Part shown: positions 36,845 through 64,000 of the stretch, piece by piece
Layout: every line of letters begins with the position of its first letter
How positions within the stretch are numbered: the first letter of the stretch is position 1
From: Chelonoidis abingdonii
Taxonomy: Eukaryota > Chordata > Testudines > Testudinidae
DNA: 64,000 nucleotides
Assembly: GCF_003597395.2 (NCBI RefSeq)
Contig: NC_133770.1
Location: 290,337,494-290,401,493 of the forward strand
Direction of reading: 5' to 3'
Translations under genes and position numbers: made by a program
Notes under the pieces: model-generated
The model's input: the letters and a program-made list of their open reading frames with translations, nothing else
Told to the model about the DNA's origin: nothing
Database searches by the model: none

Positions 36845-36888
36845 ATTAATAAGGTGACACATATATATATTTATGTCACCTTATTAAT
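36845..36888. repeat. Perfect 15-bp hairpin
   Basis: attaataaggtgaca (36845-36859) and tgtcaccttattaat (36874-36888) are exact reverse complements around an AT-rich loop. In the other copy of the duplication (near 34235-34285) the left arm is degraded while the right arm is intact. Confidence 0.8.
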
Positions 36889-37814
36889 ATATATACACAT
36901 TGACATAAAAAAGTCTTTCCAAATGAGTCCAAATTGATTAGTTTAATGATGTTCAAACATTTAAGATGTTATACATTATAATGGCTGCATGTAATTTCTG
37001 CACATCTGCAATATATACTTGTAGGTAAAATAGGTTTACACTACTCAGGGTCTTTACGAAGACAGCATCCCAATTAAAACAAAGAAACAAAGAAACAAAC
37101 AAAACCCCAAGACACCTGATAGCTTCAAATCAACATCAAACTGGACTGTTATTGCCAATACTTCTCACAACATTCTGGCAGCACAGGGAAGATAAAATCT
37201 ACAACCACTCATTTTAAAAGAATGGCATTTCTAGGCTTTATCTTAGAACCACGACATGTAATGTTCTTCCAGGGCCTGGGCTGTATGGGCCTAATCCAAC
37301 TCCCATTGAAATCAATGGCAAGACTCTCATTGACTTCCATGGGTTTTGGATCAGGCCCCTTAATGAATATTACATAGGGACAATCTTGCCACTCCTTTTA
37401 TGCAAAACTCCCATTGACTTAGGAGTGCCACCTGCCCCCCCCTCCCCCCCCGCCCCCGAGAGTAAAGGCAGGGTGTCGTGCCTAATGGACAAATGCAAGG
37501 CAAAACTGCTCCAAGGTCAGAAACCATTGGTGTGAATGGAGGAATCGTTACTCTCCAGGGTTCTGCCTGACTCACTGAGTACTAGCAAATTGAATGTTAT
37601 AAATATTCAAGTATAAGAGATGGAACTAAACTACACATTTTCTGTATAAATTATTTTCTGGCATAAAAATTAAATACATGCAAAAAGACAATCTTCTATC
37701 TATATGAAACTCAATCTTATATACACCATTATAATTATTGTTAGAACTTTCATACAAATATTTATGCAGAAGTAGATAAATCGTGTGGTAAATAAATTTA
37801 GCTGGCACTAAAAT

Positions 37815-38035
37815 TGCAGAGGCAGAGGTATGATCTGGTGGTCCCAGTACAGAATTGGGAGCCAGGATTCCTCAGGTCCAGTCCTGGCTCTGACACAGAT
37901 TCCCTTTATAGCCTTGGCCAAATCATATAACCTCTCGGCTTTAAGCTATCCATCTGTGAAGTGAGGATGATAATACATACCCACATGTCTCATTGGAGTG
38001 TTGATTAATATTTAATGTTTCCAAACATGACCTTT
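37815..38035 (+). repeat. MIR-like SINE
   Basis: Text in MIR order: gaattgggagccaggattc, ctctgacacagattccctt, ttggccaaatcatataacc, catctgtgaagtgaggatg. Old and diverged. Confidence 0.6.
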
Positions 38036-38279
38036 AAGGGACAGAAAATGGTGTCCAGGCCCAGCATATTTTCTGCTGATCTTAATTCCACCTTCTTGTT
38101 ATTAGCACCATCAGCCCTGTCCTTTGTATCTAGAATCAAACACCGGTGTTAAGCCTATTCATTTTTTTGCATCAGTTGCTTGCCACAGAAGTTCCATTTG
38201 CTAATGACCCTGTTCAGTAAATATTCTGCCTCAATTCCAGCACTCAGGTAAATCACCTTGTTTTTCACAATATTTCAAA

Positions 38280-38425
38280 AACAAAACAACAACAAGGAGA
38301 CCTTGTGGCACCTTAGAGACTAACAAATTTATTTGGGCATAAATAAATTTGTTAGTCTCTAAGGTGCCACAAGGACTCCTCGTTTTTGCTGATACAGACT
38401 AACATAGTTACCACCCTGAAACCTG
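38280..38425. mobile_element. Palindromic short element, second subfamily
   Basis: 38290-38334 and 38341-38384 are inverted repeats (tggcaccttagagactaac against gttagtctctaaggtgcca), followed by gatacagactaacatagtt, a relative of the tail at 31151. An exact 15-bp direct repeat tcacaatatttcaaa flanks the element (38265-38279 and 38426-38440). Confidence 0.8.
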
Positions 38426-38440
38426 TCACAATATTTCAAA

Positions 38441-40023
38441 GTTTCCCTTAGAGCTTTTTGAAATCTCCTCTTTCAAGGAACATAATTTCCTTCACCTTAA
38501 CTCATAATTTAGACGCTTGACATCTGCTGCCATCTTTGTAGTTCTTCCCTGCACACCCTACAAGATATACTGTTTGAAGAGCTGCTCATAGTTTTTCTGA
38601 ACACCGTGGTTTTCATTACAGAATTGCCTTCTTTCAAAAACAAAATATTTCATGAAGGGCTGTTGATTTTTTCCCAACATTTTTCAATGTTTTGTTTTTA
38701 TTTTTTGCAAAAAATGATGTGACTTATTTTTATTGAAAATTGATCAAATACATTAGGAAAACTTACTGAAATAGTTATCAAAATTTAACATTTAGAATTT
38801 TGATCATATCTTGGATAAAAATTTCAATAAAAAACAGACACAAAAATTGAAAAAGTGGAAAGTGGGTCAATTTTGAACCTTGGGAAACAACTTGGATATT
38901 TTTAAATAATTTTTCTTTAAAAATGTTCTACCAGCTTTAGTGCTGTGGTAGTCAGGACTGCATACAGTGCTCCAGGTGGGACTAACATATGTCAGAAAGG
39001 GCATAATAGAAAAGCCCTGTATTTTGAAGCATCTCACAATCTTCTGTTGAAAAGCTACAACCTACTGCCTTTCATTGCTTTGGTGGCACTATTAATTGGC
39101 ATGACTTTGAATATCAGCTCAGAATACCAACATATTTTTAAAACTTTGGCCAATGTATTTAGGTACAGATTTAAAAAATAACAAATGTACCTTGGTTATA
39201 AAGACAAGCAAAAACAATATTAGTCCATAAATGTAAACAGGAGAGATGCTAACAGATGACTGTATCCCATGATTATTCCAATATACTCCTCTTGCTGTGA
39301 TTGCTTCTATCTTGAGTTCATTTATTTCACATGAAATGGAGTTTTTTAAAGGCTTTATAAAGACTCCTTCCTTTTATTTAAATATTTATTTTCCCCTCTT
39401 CCATGTCTTGACTCTTTGAATGTTACAAATGGGTATGGATAATGGAACCATCTGTGCATTTTCTTTAGACAAATGGAACCACTGTAGCTATCAAGGATTC
39501 TGACCACATACATATTTTTCATATTGTCCAGTTCATCAAAAAGGAAGTTTTAACCTGAGTTCATATATGCTTGTTTTCTCTTGTATTAACTACCCCCAAC
39601 AAAAGTGCTACAGATGTACAGCTTTCTTATTAAGTACATGAGCGTGAAATCAAAGAACCCCGTGTGCCTCAGTTGATATTTAACAGAGGTCGGAATCATG
39701 TTGGTTCCGTCACATCTATAGAGTTGGCCTTCTTATTTTTGTTCTCTGTTTCAGAAGCGGTTTTTGTCTTAGGTGAACAATCAAAAGAGAACATGGAACT
39801 GAACATGAATATTTGTGTCTTCCAAAAGCACCAATATTTGGAAGTTGGAATATCTTAAAGCCACAGCACTTTATTCTCTGAAACATAAATGAAAATGGGA
39901 GGAGTGTTAGGGTCCCACCTCATCATGTGCATGTTACTCATTTCAAATACTGCGCTCTTTTGGCTAAGGGCTTCTATGCCATTGAACACTCTGCTTTTCC
40001 TTTGTTACCCAGTGTTTCGGGAG
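38441..40023 (-). other. Downstream of FAM135B, probably includes its 3' UTR
   Basis: No further coding exon. AT-rich, with several minus-strand AATAAA matches (39870-39875, and others near 39388, 39372 and 39320). The true transcript end cannot be fixed without RNA data. Confidence 0.5.
39870..39875 (-). promoter_or_regulatory. Candidate proximal polyadenylation signal of FAM135B
   Basis: AATAAA on the minus strand, about 150 bases past the stop codon. It is the first such hexamer downstream; use is unproven, and later hexamers near 39388-39320 are alternatives. Confidence 0.3.
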
Positions 40024-56918
<16,895 letters not shown>

Positions 56919-59504
56919 TCAATGAGTTACTTTTCAGCCTCGCCAGCATTCACCGCATCTAGTCATCAAAACATATTGAGTATGACCAAAGCACTGGGTA
57001 ATGCTTTGAAATACAGGTGCCTAAAATTAGGTGCCAACGTCCATATTTAGGCACTAACCAAATGGGCTAGTATTCAGGAGTGCTGAGCAACTACATGCAC
57101 AGGAGGGGAGAGTGCTGTGGAGAAAACAGGAGGGAGGTGTTTGGCACCTGGCAGGACTGGACCCAGCCATGCTGAACATGATAAAACATTAGTACCGTAC
57201 ACTGCATTACTTATATTGAGCCTGTCTGCTGAGCTGAATGGATTTGCAAAGAGCCTTTTCTTGTGGTGTCTCCACACCCTTGCAGCCCTTTGTGCTCTTC
57301 TTACTGCTGCAGTGTCTCCTCCTTTCTAGCAACTCCTGGGGAGCAAGCCACTCCAAAAGGGACAGAGGTGACTGGGGAAAAGGCAGGGTCGTGCTCCCTC
57401 TTGGATATACAGAGAGAGGGGTGCACACTGTGACATCACAAGGGATGCTTGCCGTGTGTGCCCCATAACAGCAGAGAGGATTATGCATCACTCCCTTATA
57501 GAGCTTCCACTGAGTGGTGTGGCCCTGTATCAGTTCCCTGGCAGGGCTGTAGCTAAGTGATGCAACTGAGCCCATTATGGGCCTGGTTTACTGAGGTGCT
57601 TATTATCCGTAACTCTCATTGACCTCAGCTGGAATTATGGACACTCAACGCTCCGGAAAATCAGTTCCAAATATCTTCATGTGATGGAATCAGAGTCCCC
57701 GCATAGCTTCTCACAGGAATCACTAGAGAAATTGACCCGAATCCATTTGTTCAGAACTTGGTGCCTACTCAGGTTCTCCTAGAAACGATGGCTTCAAGAA
57801 AGGCACTCTGTCTCCAAAGAACTCACGACCCAGCAGCTAGAAGGCTGGCATCTTCTTTTCAAGGTGTGCAGTCCGCCTTCCTATGTATTATGTCACCAAC
57901 CGGGCTGTTTGGGATGCGATGCCGTGTATTCCTTTCCAATAGTTGTGATAGTCAGGATACAGGTGTTCTGACAGCTGTAACCAAATTGCCTTGCTCCTCT
58001 CAGTATCATCCCTGTAACTGTTTTAATGTTAATTTAACCTATTCTTAAAATTTAACTTTAAAAAACTCTCAGTGAAAAAATATGAGATACAATAGACTTA
58101 TTACAAAGAGTAGTGAAATTTTAAACTGTGGGTGTAGGCAAACAATGGCAAAGGCTTCCATATGGTCTCTGAGGAGCTGGTCCTCATGGGAGGTTTGCCT
58201 CTAAGGACTGCAGGTGCAGGCCCGTGGAATGCAATCCATTGCACTGTGGTGAGGGATGCAATGAAAAGGAGAGATTCTGCACACCATCTCCTGAGAGATG
58301 CAGAACAGGGGGAAGAAGGCTTTATGCCATCTCTGCACTGCCTGGGTTCCAGCGTTACCCTAAGCACTGGTAAAAGGGACATAACTATAAGAGCCAATCA
58401 CTCCATTACGGAAGTATTATACACATGGAAATGGTGCAGATGGTACTGATGCATTTATAAGTACAAGTGTAAGTACTTTCAACTCCTGTATTCCCTGCAA
58501 GACACCACCCTACCCCCCACAGAGGCTCCCAGGTGTCCATTGCAGTGACCAGTCAGAAGAGAAAGGGGTGGAGCTGCCACTCTCCCTGGCTAGTGCAACA
58601 GCAGGGTCAATGTGAAACAGCTCTGGCAGCTGGAACGCAGATCTGAAGCTCCCAAGTCAGGACTGTGGGTTCTGGGGGCAAGCCAGAATCTGTGACAGTT
58701 GGGAGGAATGTGACTGTTTCACAAAATGAGTTTGAAAAAGTATTTGCAGATAAAAAAAAAAGTGACATGCTTTAAGAACTTTTAAACTATATTTAAATAC
58801 ACATACTATGTACAGAAGATTTAAAGTGCTTACCTACAAGTATGTTGAATACTTTAAAAAATATATACTTAAGTACTCGGGGGACACTGCAGGATTCTGC
58901 CTGCAGCAGAGACTGGTGTGGCCCATGGAGTCAGTCTGCATAGCTCCAAGGGCCATTCTAGTTTCTGGCAATCTTACTCAGCTGCCTGTTGCCTGCTCTG
59001 CAGCCCAGAATCCACCACAGTACAGAGTGCTATGTGCACACCCCCTTCCACCCGAGATCTGCACCCTCCTGCTCTAAGCACCACCCTGGCACAACTGTTC
59101 CACCAGGGGGCAGTGCAAGACCATGTATTGCTCTTATGTCAGAAGAATTTCTCCCCATCCTGCAGAGGCCCTTGTCAGTCCTCTCTTGAAACTCTGGGGT
59201 GAAGAACTGGCCCAGAAATGGCTAGTGGCTATTATACTCTTCCTGCTCCAGAGCTGAATGACATAACAACTGCCAGGGGAAGCGGAGAACAGGCAAAATA
59301 CAACCAATTTATTTTCCATGTACTGGTTTTATTCCTGGCTTGTCTCATATGGCAAATACCAGAGAGCTGTGGTGGAGGATTAGAAGCAACTGAGACAAAA
59401 TGTCTCAGGGGTTTTCCGTATAAAGCTTTGGGGCATGGCAAGCCAGGGTGTTAATCTAGATCACATTAACCTGCCACCCACCGAGTGGCACTAGGAAGAC
59501 TCTT

Positions 59505-59740
59505 CTGCTCAGCACTCTCTTCCTTCCCCACATAACTTAGTGATTGCTTCATGCCCAGAATCATGGACATGGATCTCCCTGGTATCCTCTCTAATATAAC
59601 TGTGGATGTTCTCATTATACATACAAATACCTAATTCTTGTTGGAATCGTATAAAATTTTGAGCCTCGGTTAGATCTTGTGGCAGTGAGTTCCACAAATT
59701 GGTGATGCATTGTGAACAAAAGTATTTCATTTTGTCACTA
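59505..59740 (-). mobile_element. CR1-type LINE C-terminal fragment, reverse
   Basis: The minus-strand frame from 59730 reads M-K-Y-F-C-S-Q-C-I-T-N-L-W-N-S-L-P-Q-D followed by an EAQNFIRFQQEL stretch, the W-N-S-L-P signature of the CR1 ORF2 C-terminus. Confidence 0.65.
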
Positions 59741-60229
59741 ATACATGTGGTGGCTTTTCAGTTCTGCTGAATGTCCCCTTGCCAAAATTCTTCCCAGTCA
59801 AGTGGGAAAGCATGTTTCAAATGTGAGATTATTTTATTTGGATCTTTCTTTAGCTAGTCTATGTATTCTAACAAATAGAGATGAAAACAACACAAGCTTT
59901 CAAGAGACGGCATTAGCTAGCAGCAATATGGGACAGGTTCCACAGAACAGAGCTGGTGCAGAAGTGCACACATTTCAGATTTCTGTCAGGGAAACACAGT
60001 TCATCACCATGTAATAAGTGGAAACGATGAACTTTGTACATGGCACGGAGAAGAAATGGATCATGCTAACTCAAACAACAGGCTTGTAAACATATTATTC
60101 AATTCTCATGCTAATACAGGATCTCTCTGTATCCCAGACAAGTGCCCTCTCATGCCTGACATTTCCCCTTCAACTTTACTTTGGCTGTTTCATAATTATT
60201 TGGGTCCAACTGTTCAACCATAAATCCTG

Positions 60230-60417
60230 TCAAGAATCAGAGGAGTAGTCATGTTAGTCTGGATCTTTAAAAAGCAACAAAGAGTCCTGTGGCACCTTAT
60301 AGACTAACCAATGTATTGGAGCATGCGTCTGACGAAGTGGATATTCACCCACGAAAGCTTATGCTCCAATACATCTGTTAGTCTATAAGGTGCCAGAGGA
60401 CTCTGTGTCCCTTTTTT
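60230..60417. mobile_element. Near-palindromic Penelope-terminus element
   Basis: Left part agcaacaaagagtcctgtgg to tattggagcat is repeated in inverse at 60360-60404. The centre (gacgaagtggatattcacc) is the same sequence as in the 31-kb copy. Flanking cataaatcctg (60219-60229) and cataaattctg (60418-60428) match at 10 of 11 positions. Confidence 0.7.
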
Positions 60418-60439
60418 CATAAATTCTGGTTTGTCAGAA

Positions 60440-60595
60440 GCTGGAAATGAGCGACAGGGGTTGGATCACTTAGTGATTACCTGTTCTGTTCATTCCCTCT
60501 GAAGCACCTGACATTGGTCACAGTTAGAAGACAGGATACTGGGCTAGATGGACCTTTGTTCCAACCCAGTATGGCCATTCTTATGTTCTGGTAGA
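60440..60595 (+). mobile_element. CR1 LINE 3' tail
   Basis: Reads cttagtgattacctgttct, gacaggatactgggctaga and tggccattcttatgttctg. It is the same subfamily as 61540-62420 and begins soon after the element at 60230. Confidence 0.75.
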
Positions 60596-60959
60596 ATAAT
60601 TAAATAAAAGTGCCCACAAACTTGATGGCCATCCAGACTCAAGCAGGGCATGTGCAGTAGCTATCTGGTTCCCCTTACTAGCACACACATCCATGTCCTT
60701 GATTTTTAGAGTGAATTCCTGCCCCCATTCAATTTAGTGACAAAACTCCCATTGACTTCAATGGGGCCAAGAGTTTACCCTCAGTGTTTGAAAGCAACAT
60801 GTGTATGCATTCCTTTTCAGCACTGAAATCTGTGCCACATGCAGCAGTAAGAGAAACAATGAAGTCAGTAGCAGAATTCCATGCAATAGTCTGTATTTAA
60901 CTTAGGAAACATCGCGTCCATGCTAATATCAGAAATAGTATACTTAAGACTTAAATCCT

Positions 60960-61220
60960 GACAGACAAAGCACTGTCTAGTTGCTGGGAATCAAGAGACT
61001 AGGGTTCTTTCCCTGCTCTGCCACTGACCTGCTGTGCGACCTTGAGGAAGTCACTTTGCCTCTCTGAGCCTCAGTTTCCCCATCCACCCTCTGTCTGTTC
61101 ATCTATTTAGAGCATAAGCTCTTTAGGGTAGAGGCAGTTTCTTCTTATATGTTTGTAGGGCATCTAGCACAAAGGGGATCTGATCTCAATTGTGGCATGT
61201 AAGTGCTACCATAATTGCCA
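60960..61220 (+). repeat. MIR-like SINE
   Basis: Well preserved MIR order: tgctctgccactgacctgc, gcgaccttgaggaagtcac, ctctgagcctcagtttccc, then agggcatctagcacaaagg. Confidence 0.65.
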
Positions 61221-61539
61221 CTGTGACGATCAGGCCTTATTCGTCATCACGTATATAGTGCCAGAGACATGCTAGATGCTTCACAGACAGAGGGAAACAG
61301 AACCCTGCCCTGAGGAGCTTACAGACTAAAGATACTGTGAGTGTTTACAGTCTAACTCTTGTTCTACTCAGCTTCCATGACAGTTAAGGAGGAAGTTAGC
61401 TCTATTTCATAGAAAATGGGGCTAGTTTCATTGGTGCCAGTCCAATAAGTGTAAGTGAAACATCTTTGTGCCAGCGCAGCTCCCCTTCTGTTCTAGGACT
61501 GTTTGCCCAGATGGAGCAGAGTTACTGCTGATGCCTTCT

Positions 61540-62420
61540 TCAGTGTTGATAAATGCAAAGTAATGCACACTGGAAAACACAATCCCAATTATACATATAC
61601 AATGATGAGGTCTAAATGAGCTGTTACCACTAAAGAGAGAGACCTTGGAGTCATTGTAGATAGTTCTCTGAAAACATCCACTCATTGTGCAGCAGCAGTC
61701 AAAAAGGCAAACAGAATGTGGATATCATAAAGAAAGAGATAATATGACAGAAAATATCATATTGCCGCTACATAAATCCATGGTACACCCATATCTTGAA
61801 TACTGCATGCAGATGTGGTTGCCCCATCTCAAAAAGATATATTAGAATTGGAAAAGGTTCAGAAAAGAGCAACAAAAATGATTGGGGTATAGAACGGTTT
61901 CCGTATGAGGAGAGATTGGTAAGACTTGGACTTTTCAGCCTGGAAAAGAGCTGACTAAGTGGGGATATGAAAGAGGTCTATAAAATCATGAGTGATGTGG
62001 AGAAGTTTTATTTACTCATTCTCATAACACAAAGTACCAGGGGGCACCAAATGAAATTAATAGGTAGCAGTTTTAAAACAAACAAAAGGAAGTATTTTTT
62101 TTTACACAATGCACAGTTGATCTGTGGAACTCCTTGCCAGAGGATGTTGTGAAGGCCAAGAATATAACAGGATTCAAGGAATAACTAGATAAATTCATGG
62201 ATGATAGGTACATCGATGGCTATTAGCCAGGATGGGCAGGGATGATGTCCCTAGTCTCTATTTCCCAGAACTGGGAATGGGAGACAGGGGATGGATCACT
62301 TGATGATTACCTGTTCTGTTCATTTCCTTTGGGGCACCTGGCATTGGCCACTGTTGGAAGACAGGACACTGGGCTAGATGGACCTCTGGTCTGAGCCAGT
62401 ATGGCTGTTCTTATGTTCGC
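61540..62420 (+). mobile_element. CR1 LINE 3' part (ORF2 C-terminus and tail)
   Basis: Starts in ORF2 (gataaatgcaaagtaatgc), with decayed frames giving R-D-L-G-V-I-V-D, then an H-P-Y-L-E-Y-C-M-Q-M-W-L-P stretch, then E-K-V-Q-K-R-A-T-K-M. It ends with actgggctagatggacctc, gagccagtatggctgttct and tatgttc. Stops and frameshifts throughout. Confidence 0.85.
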
Positions 62421-63827
62421 CCTAAGGGTGCTGACATAGCAGGAAGCTATAGTCTATATTTGGGGCGCCATATGAGAGAATGAGCTGAACAGTCACGTCT
62501 GGGGCCCCTCTGGCCATGTCTCCTTCACAGATGAGCACTACCCACTTTCGCAGGCTGGGCTGGCCCTATACAACCATCCACCCAAGCACTACTGAGGTTG
62601 TGGCTGCCTTGAGCTGTTCCTCTTTACAATGTGATAGACTGTGCACTGCATCTGTCCTCATCTCTCTAGTTACAGCTTTGAAGAGGGCACCATTATATGG
62701 AATCCTCCTCTATGGCCCTGCATGCTGGCACAATCTGTGGCACTATCCCTAAAACATTTCTGAAGGACATGTCTCCAATCTGATACATTCCAGCAATGGG
62801 GGCTTCACAGTCCTCCTGGCCAATCTGTCTCACTGCAGAACTCTTCTAAAACCACAACATTTTCACTAATCTTTAATCTAAGTTGTTCCTGCTGTACAAG
62901 AACATCAGCCAGAGCATCTGCTTTTTGACTCACTTGATTAATGAAAATAACTGCCCCCTGCTCCATCGCTAACACCCCTGATCATGCTTGCGAGCAGATA
63001 TTTCCTCCTCTCAGCCTGGTTTTCTGCAGAATGAGCCTGGCCCTCCCTTAGCATTTCCCCAGACAGTGCCTAGTTTCCTCATCTTTCATTACTTTTGTTG
63101 CTTTCCTCTCAGCTCTCCTCTAAATGAGATAAGGAGTGGAATCCTGCCCGCAGTCAACTCCAGGTAACCCAGATGAAGGCAGCAGGGTTGTTCAGGAGTA
63201 ACCAAGGGCAGAATTTGTCTCTAAGTATTTTAAAAATCACGGAGGGGTCCCAATTCTGTTCCCTCGTTGGGGCTTAAGCTGAAGCGTCAAGCAGAGGGAA
63301 ATAATTACCTTGTTTGTTATGCATAACACACTCCTTTGAATACAGCCCAGTACCAGATTTATTTTCTCTGACAGCCTTCCATTGCTAATTCTCCTGCAAT
63401 TTATCATCCACTCTGAGTCCCACCATTACCAGCACCAACCCGGCATTCTGTCCATTCTGAGCCGTCAGCTTCTGAACTGCGTCATCCAGCTCCAGCACTT
63501 ATTTTCAAGGCTTTGTGTTAACCACTGATGAATGGTTCATGGCTTTGTCCTGCCTGCCTTCCCCAGATCCTCCCAGCACTACCACGGCTGCACCCAAGAG
63601 AGTTTCACCCACTTGGGGACAGTGAGGAGGAGAAAAGAGTTTTTATGACCTTTTGGCACTTGCTGCTGCCTCAGTGCAGGATTTCAGCCTCTGTCCTGCT
63701 TTAGACCACAAGCTTTAAAAAACCCACCTGCAAATCACAGGTGTCTGAAGATTACAACTCTCTGAGGCCTGATCTGGATCTTGCATTGTGTAATTTTTTA
63801 CCTTGACTTCAGTGGATTTACACTGTA

Positions 63828-64000
63828 GTAGAGAATCCTGTGGCACCTTATAGACTAACAGACGTTTTGGAGCGTGAGCTTTCGTGGGTGAATACCCACT
63901 TCTTCAGACGCAGGTAGTGGAAATTTCCAGGGGCAGGTATATATATATGCTAGCAAGCAAGCTAGAGATAACGAGGTTAGTTCAATCAGGGAGGGTGAGG
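63828..64000. mobile_element. Left end of a longer Penelope-like element, cut by window edge
   Basis: From gagaatcctgtggcacctt onward it follows the first 170 bases of the element at 4096 (gtagtggaaatttccaggg, aggttagttcaatcaggga), so it is a longer copy and not a palindromic one. Its remainder lies beyond the window. Confidence 0.75.

Larger units (their letters stand above)
32870..37830. repeat. Tandem duplication, about 2.8 kb and 2.0 kb copies
   Basis: About 32870-35710 and 35790-37830 are the same sequence in the same order: a CR1 fragment, then flank (gacttcattagggttttgg against gacttcagagggttttgg; tggtttgactataaaaaca; aagtctttccaatgagtcc against aagtctttccaaatgagtc; tcccattgaaatcaatggca), ending at gtggtaaata. 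The copies differ mainly by single-base and short indels, plus longer segments such as about 150 bases near 33670-33825 present only in the first. Such indel-heavy differences suggest uncorrected read error or a mis-joined haplotype. Confidence 0.75.

Noticed and set aside
63390..63510. Possible extra FAM135B exon on the minus strand (LELDDAVQKLTAQNGQ)
   Set aside because: The frame is only 38 codons between stops, lacks a convincing acceptor, and its phase with the next exon could not be confirmed.

Overview
The window looks like vertebrate nuclear DNA, most probably from a hidden-necked (cryptodiran) turtle. Protein-coding content is sparse and split by GT-AG introns. Most of the rest is decayed CR1 LINEs, MIR-like SINEs, hAT-type short inverted-repeat elements and a tRNA-head/CR1-tail SINE of the tortoise PolIII type. 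There is no bacterial-style gene packing, CRISPR array or operon. The species call is an inference from repeat families.

One gene is supported: the 3' part of FAM135B on the minus strand. Nine coding exons run from 56895 down to the stop codon at 40024. All eight introns have GT-AG borders, the two outer borders also fit, and every codon phase agrees. Together they encode 1077 residues: the end of the N-terminal conserved region, one very long disordered exon (53440-55579) and a complete DUF676-type alpha/beta-hydrolase domain with a visible Ser-Asp-His set. The 5' exons lie beyond the right edge.

The left 40 kb holds no recognisable gene and is a repeat graveyard downstream of FAM135B. By position it contains: a GC-rich inverted-terminal element (2.9-3.8 kb); a Penelope-like element with a decayed GIY-YIG-like tail and a 17-bp target duplication (4.1-5.2 kb); a Ty3/gypsy integrase remnant between CR1 pieces (12.4-13.1 kb); a solo LTR with a 4-bp duplication (18.6-19.3 kb); CR1, hAT and L2-like pieces (21-24 kb); an L1-like reverse transcriptase remnant (24.8-25.7 kb); a 5' LTR with a primer-binding site (26.7-27.0 kb); and several short elements to 31 kb.

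The most unusual region is 32.1-37.8 kb. A CR1 tail folds back on itself, and a segment of about 2-2.8 kb (CR1 plus non-repeat flank) then occurs twice in tandem. The two copies differ by very frequent small indels, which looks more like poorly polished sequence or an assembly join than normal divergence.

A second theme is a family of near-palindromic short elements (31.0, 38.3 and 60.3 kb). At least the 31.0- and 60.3-kb copies share terminal sequence with the longer Penelope-like element, and all three have direct repeats of 11-15 bp at their edges.
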